Shown here piece after piece: positions 63,500-64,000 of a stretch of DNA of 64,000 nucleotides. How positions within the stretch are numbered: position 1 is the stretch's first letter; every line of letters starts with the position of its first letter. The stretch is taken from assembly GCF_001428605.1 (NCBI RefSeq), contig NZ_LMID01000001.1, forward strand, positions 1,247,372-1,311,371, in the 5' to 3' direction. This DNA is from Sphingomonas sp. Root720. Lineage in GTDB: Bacteria; Pseudomonadota; Alphaproteobacteria; Sphingomonadales; Sphingomonadaceae. The notes under the pieces are model-generated. The model did not search any database and had not been told where the DNA came from. It was given only the letters and a program-made list of their open reading frames with translations. Position numbers and translations under genes: made by a program.

Positions 63500-63853
63500 A
63501 TGAGATTGCCGTCGCCCCGCCGGATATCCCCCTCGCTGCTCTGTGCGCTGGCCGCGGTCGTGGGCGGCGTCACCGCCGGAGGCTCCGCCGTCCACGGGCT
63601 TCGACTCAACCACTACGGCCCGATCGACCCGCCCTCGCTGTTCGCGCCGGCCGAAGCCGGGGAACCGTTCGAGGCGGCCGACGCCGCCGATGGCGCCGGC
63701 GATGCGATGACCGCCACGCGCTGCGACCAGTGCAGCGAGCGCGACCTGGGCTATCGCTGGGCCGCGCTCGCCGCGGTCCGTCTGCCGGGGGAATGCCCAG
63801 GGGACAGCTGGGCCTTCCGGCGCGGCTGCCTCGACTATGTCGGCGGCAGCTGA
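63500..63853 (+). CDS. small secreted hypothetical protein
   Basis: 117 residues from ATG 63500; the open frame extends upstream across the GANTC region without coding character. A signal peptide or anchor (ISPSLLCALAAVVGGVTAGG) is followed by a Pro/Ala/Asp-rich part and a C-terminal segment with four cysteines (CDQCSER and GECPG... RRGC), which could bind metal or form disulfides. No homologue is recognised. The EcfG promoter just upstream predicts stress induction. Confidence 0.65.
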   Translation: MRLPSPRRISPSLLCALAAVVGGVTAGGSAVHGLRLNHYGPIDPPSLFAPAEAGEPFEAADAADGAGDAMTATRCDQCSERDLGYRWAALAAVRLPGECPGDSWAFRRGCLDYVGGS

Positions 63854-63856
63854 GGC

Positions 63857-64000
63857 TCAGGCCGCCGAGGAGGATTGCACCGCGAACAGCGAATATTGGG
63901 CGATCGGCGCGAAGCTGCGCCGATGGAGCGGCGACGGGCCCAGCCGGGCAAGTGCTGCGAGATGGGCGGGGGTGCCATAGCCCTTGTTCTGGCTCCAGCC
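63857..64000 (-). CDS. rnhB: ribonuclease HII, C-terminal fragment
   Basis: 47 codons are inside the window, ending at the stop at 63857. The sequence [20 protein letters not shown], then HRRSFAPI, is the conserved end of RNase HII, which removes ribonucleotides from DNA. The remainder continues beyond the right edge. A short extra tail ([11 protein letters not shown]) follows the usual end. Confidence 0.88.
   Translation of the reverse strand, partial: GWSQNKGYGTPAHLAALARLGPSPLHRRSFAPIAQYSLFAVQSSSAA

Overview
The window looks like a chromosomal segment of an alphaproteobacterium of the order Sphingomonadales (Sphingomonas/Rhizorhabdus type). The basis is the CcrM DNA methyltransferase and GcrA cell-cycle regulator pair, the large NAD-dependent glutamate dehydrogenase, an Ala/Pro-extended ribosomal protein S9, heme A synthase, PhaB, and EcfG-type general-stress promoters (GGAAC-N16-CGTT). 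Species assignment is inference.

The window has two halves that meet at a tRNA-Thr(CGT) gene at 29120-29195. Left of it (1 to about 29.1 kb) the DNA is visibly less GC-rich and carries accessory catabolic genes, an IS5-family element, an AlpA-type regulator and a P4-type integrase that abuts the tRNA. I read this as a genomic island integrated at tRNA-Thr whose distal end lies beyond position 1. Right of the tRNA is high-GC core chromosome.

Island, part 1 (1-12.3 kb): a minus-strand operon encodes a hydantoinase/oxoprolinase pair (HyuA, HyuB), an aconitase-superfamily hydratase (LeuC- and LeuD-like) and an isocitrate lyase/PEP-mutase-family lyase cut by the window edge. It is divergent from an Asp/Glu-racemase-family protein that lacks both catalytic cysteines. 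LuxR and LysR regulators, an NmrA-like reductase and a MOSC-flavin-[2Fe-2S] reductase follow. The enzyme set suggests ring opening or activation, hydration, then C-C cleavage of a branched C4-C6 diacid.

Island, part 2 (12.4-24.4 kb): this holds two KstD/fumarate-reductase-like flavoproteins, an aldehyde dehydrogenase, an acyl-CoA synthetase, a zinc alcohol dehydrogenase, a TetR regulator and a divergent homologue of linalool dehydratase/isomerase (LinD). The LinD-like protein keeps the two active-site cysteines but not the catalytic histidine. A SCO-family protein and a SnoaL-like protein are alongside. Alcohol dehydrogenase, aldehyde dehydrogenase, CoA ligase and LinD-like dehydratase together resemble terpene-alcohol catabolism. 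A perfect 23-bp inverted repeat lies in front of the LinD-like gene. This is the strongest candidate for an undescribed system here.

Island, part 3 (24.7-29.0 kb): IS element, AlpA regulator, a DUF559 nuclease-domain protein with an unrecognised C-terminal half, and the integrase.

Core (29.2-64 kb): PAS-fold protein, NAD-GDH, a membrane-anchored flavin reductase, hydantoin racemase, MFS transporter, phaB, hemH with an orphan IorB-like molybdoenzyme, ctaA, rplM-rpsI, small secreted proteins including two EcfG-promoter-linked glycine-zipper paralogues, an S41 peptidase, VOC proteins, a 2-hydroxyacid dehydrogenase, an ABC-2 permease, gcrA, parE, folP, an HExxH metallopeptidase-like protein, ccrM with seven GANTC sites just upstream, and the end of rnhB. 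Dispersed hairpin repeats sit at 44.3-44.5 and 59.0-59.3 kb.
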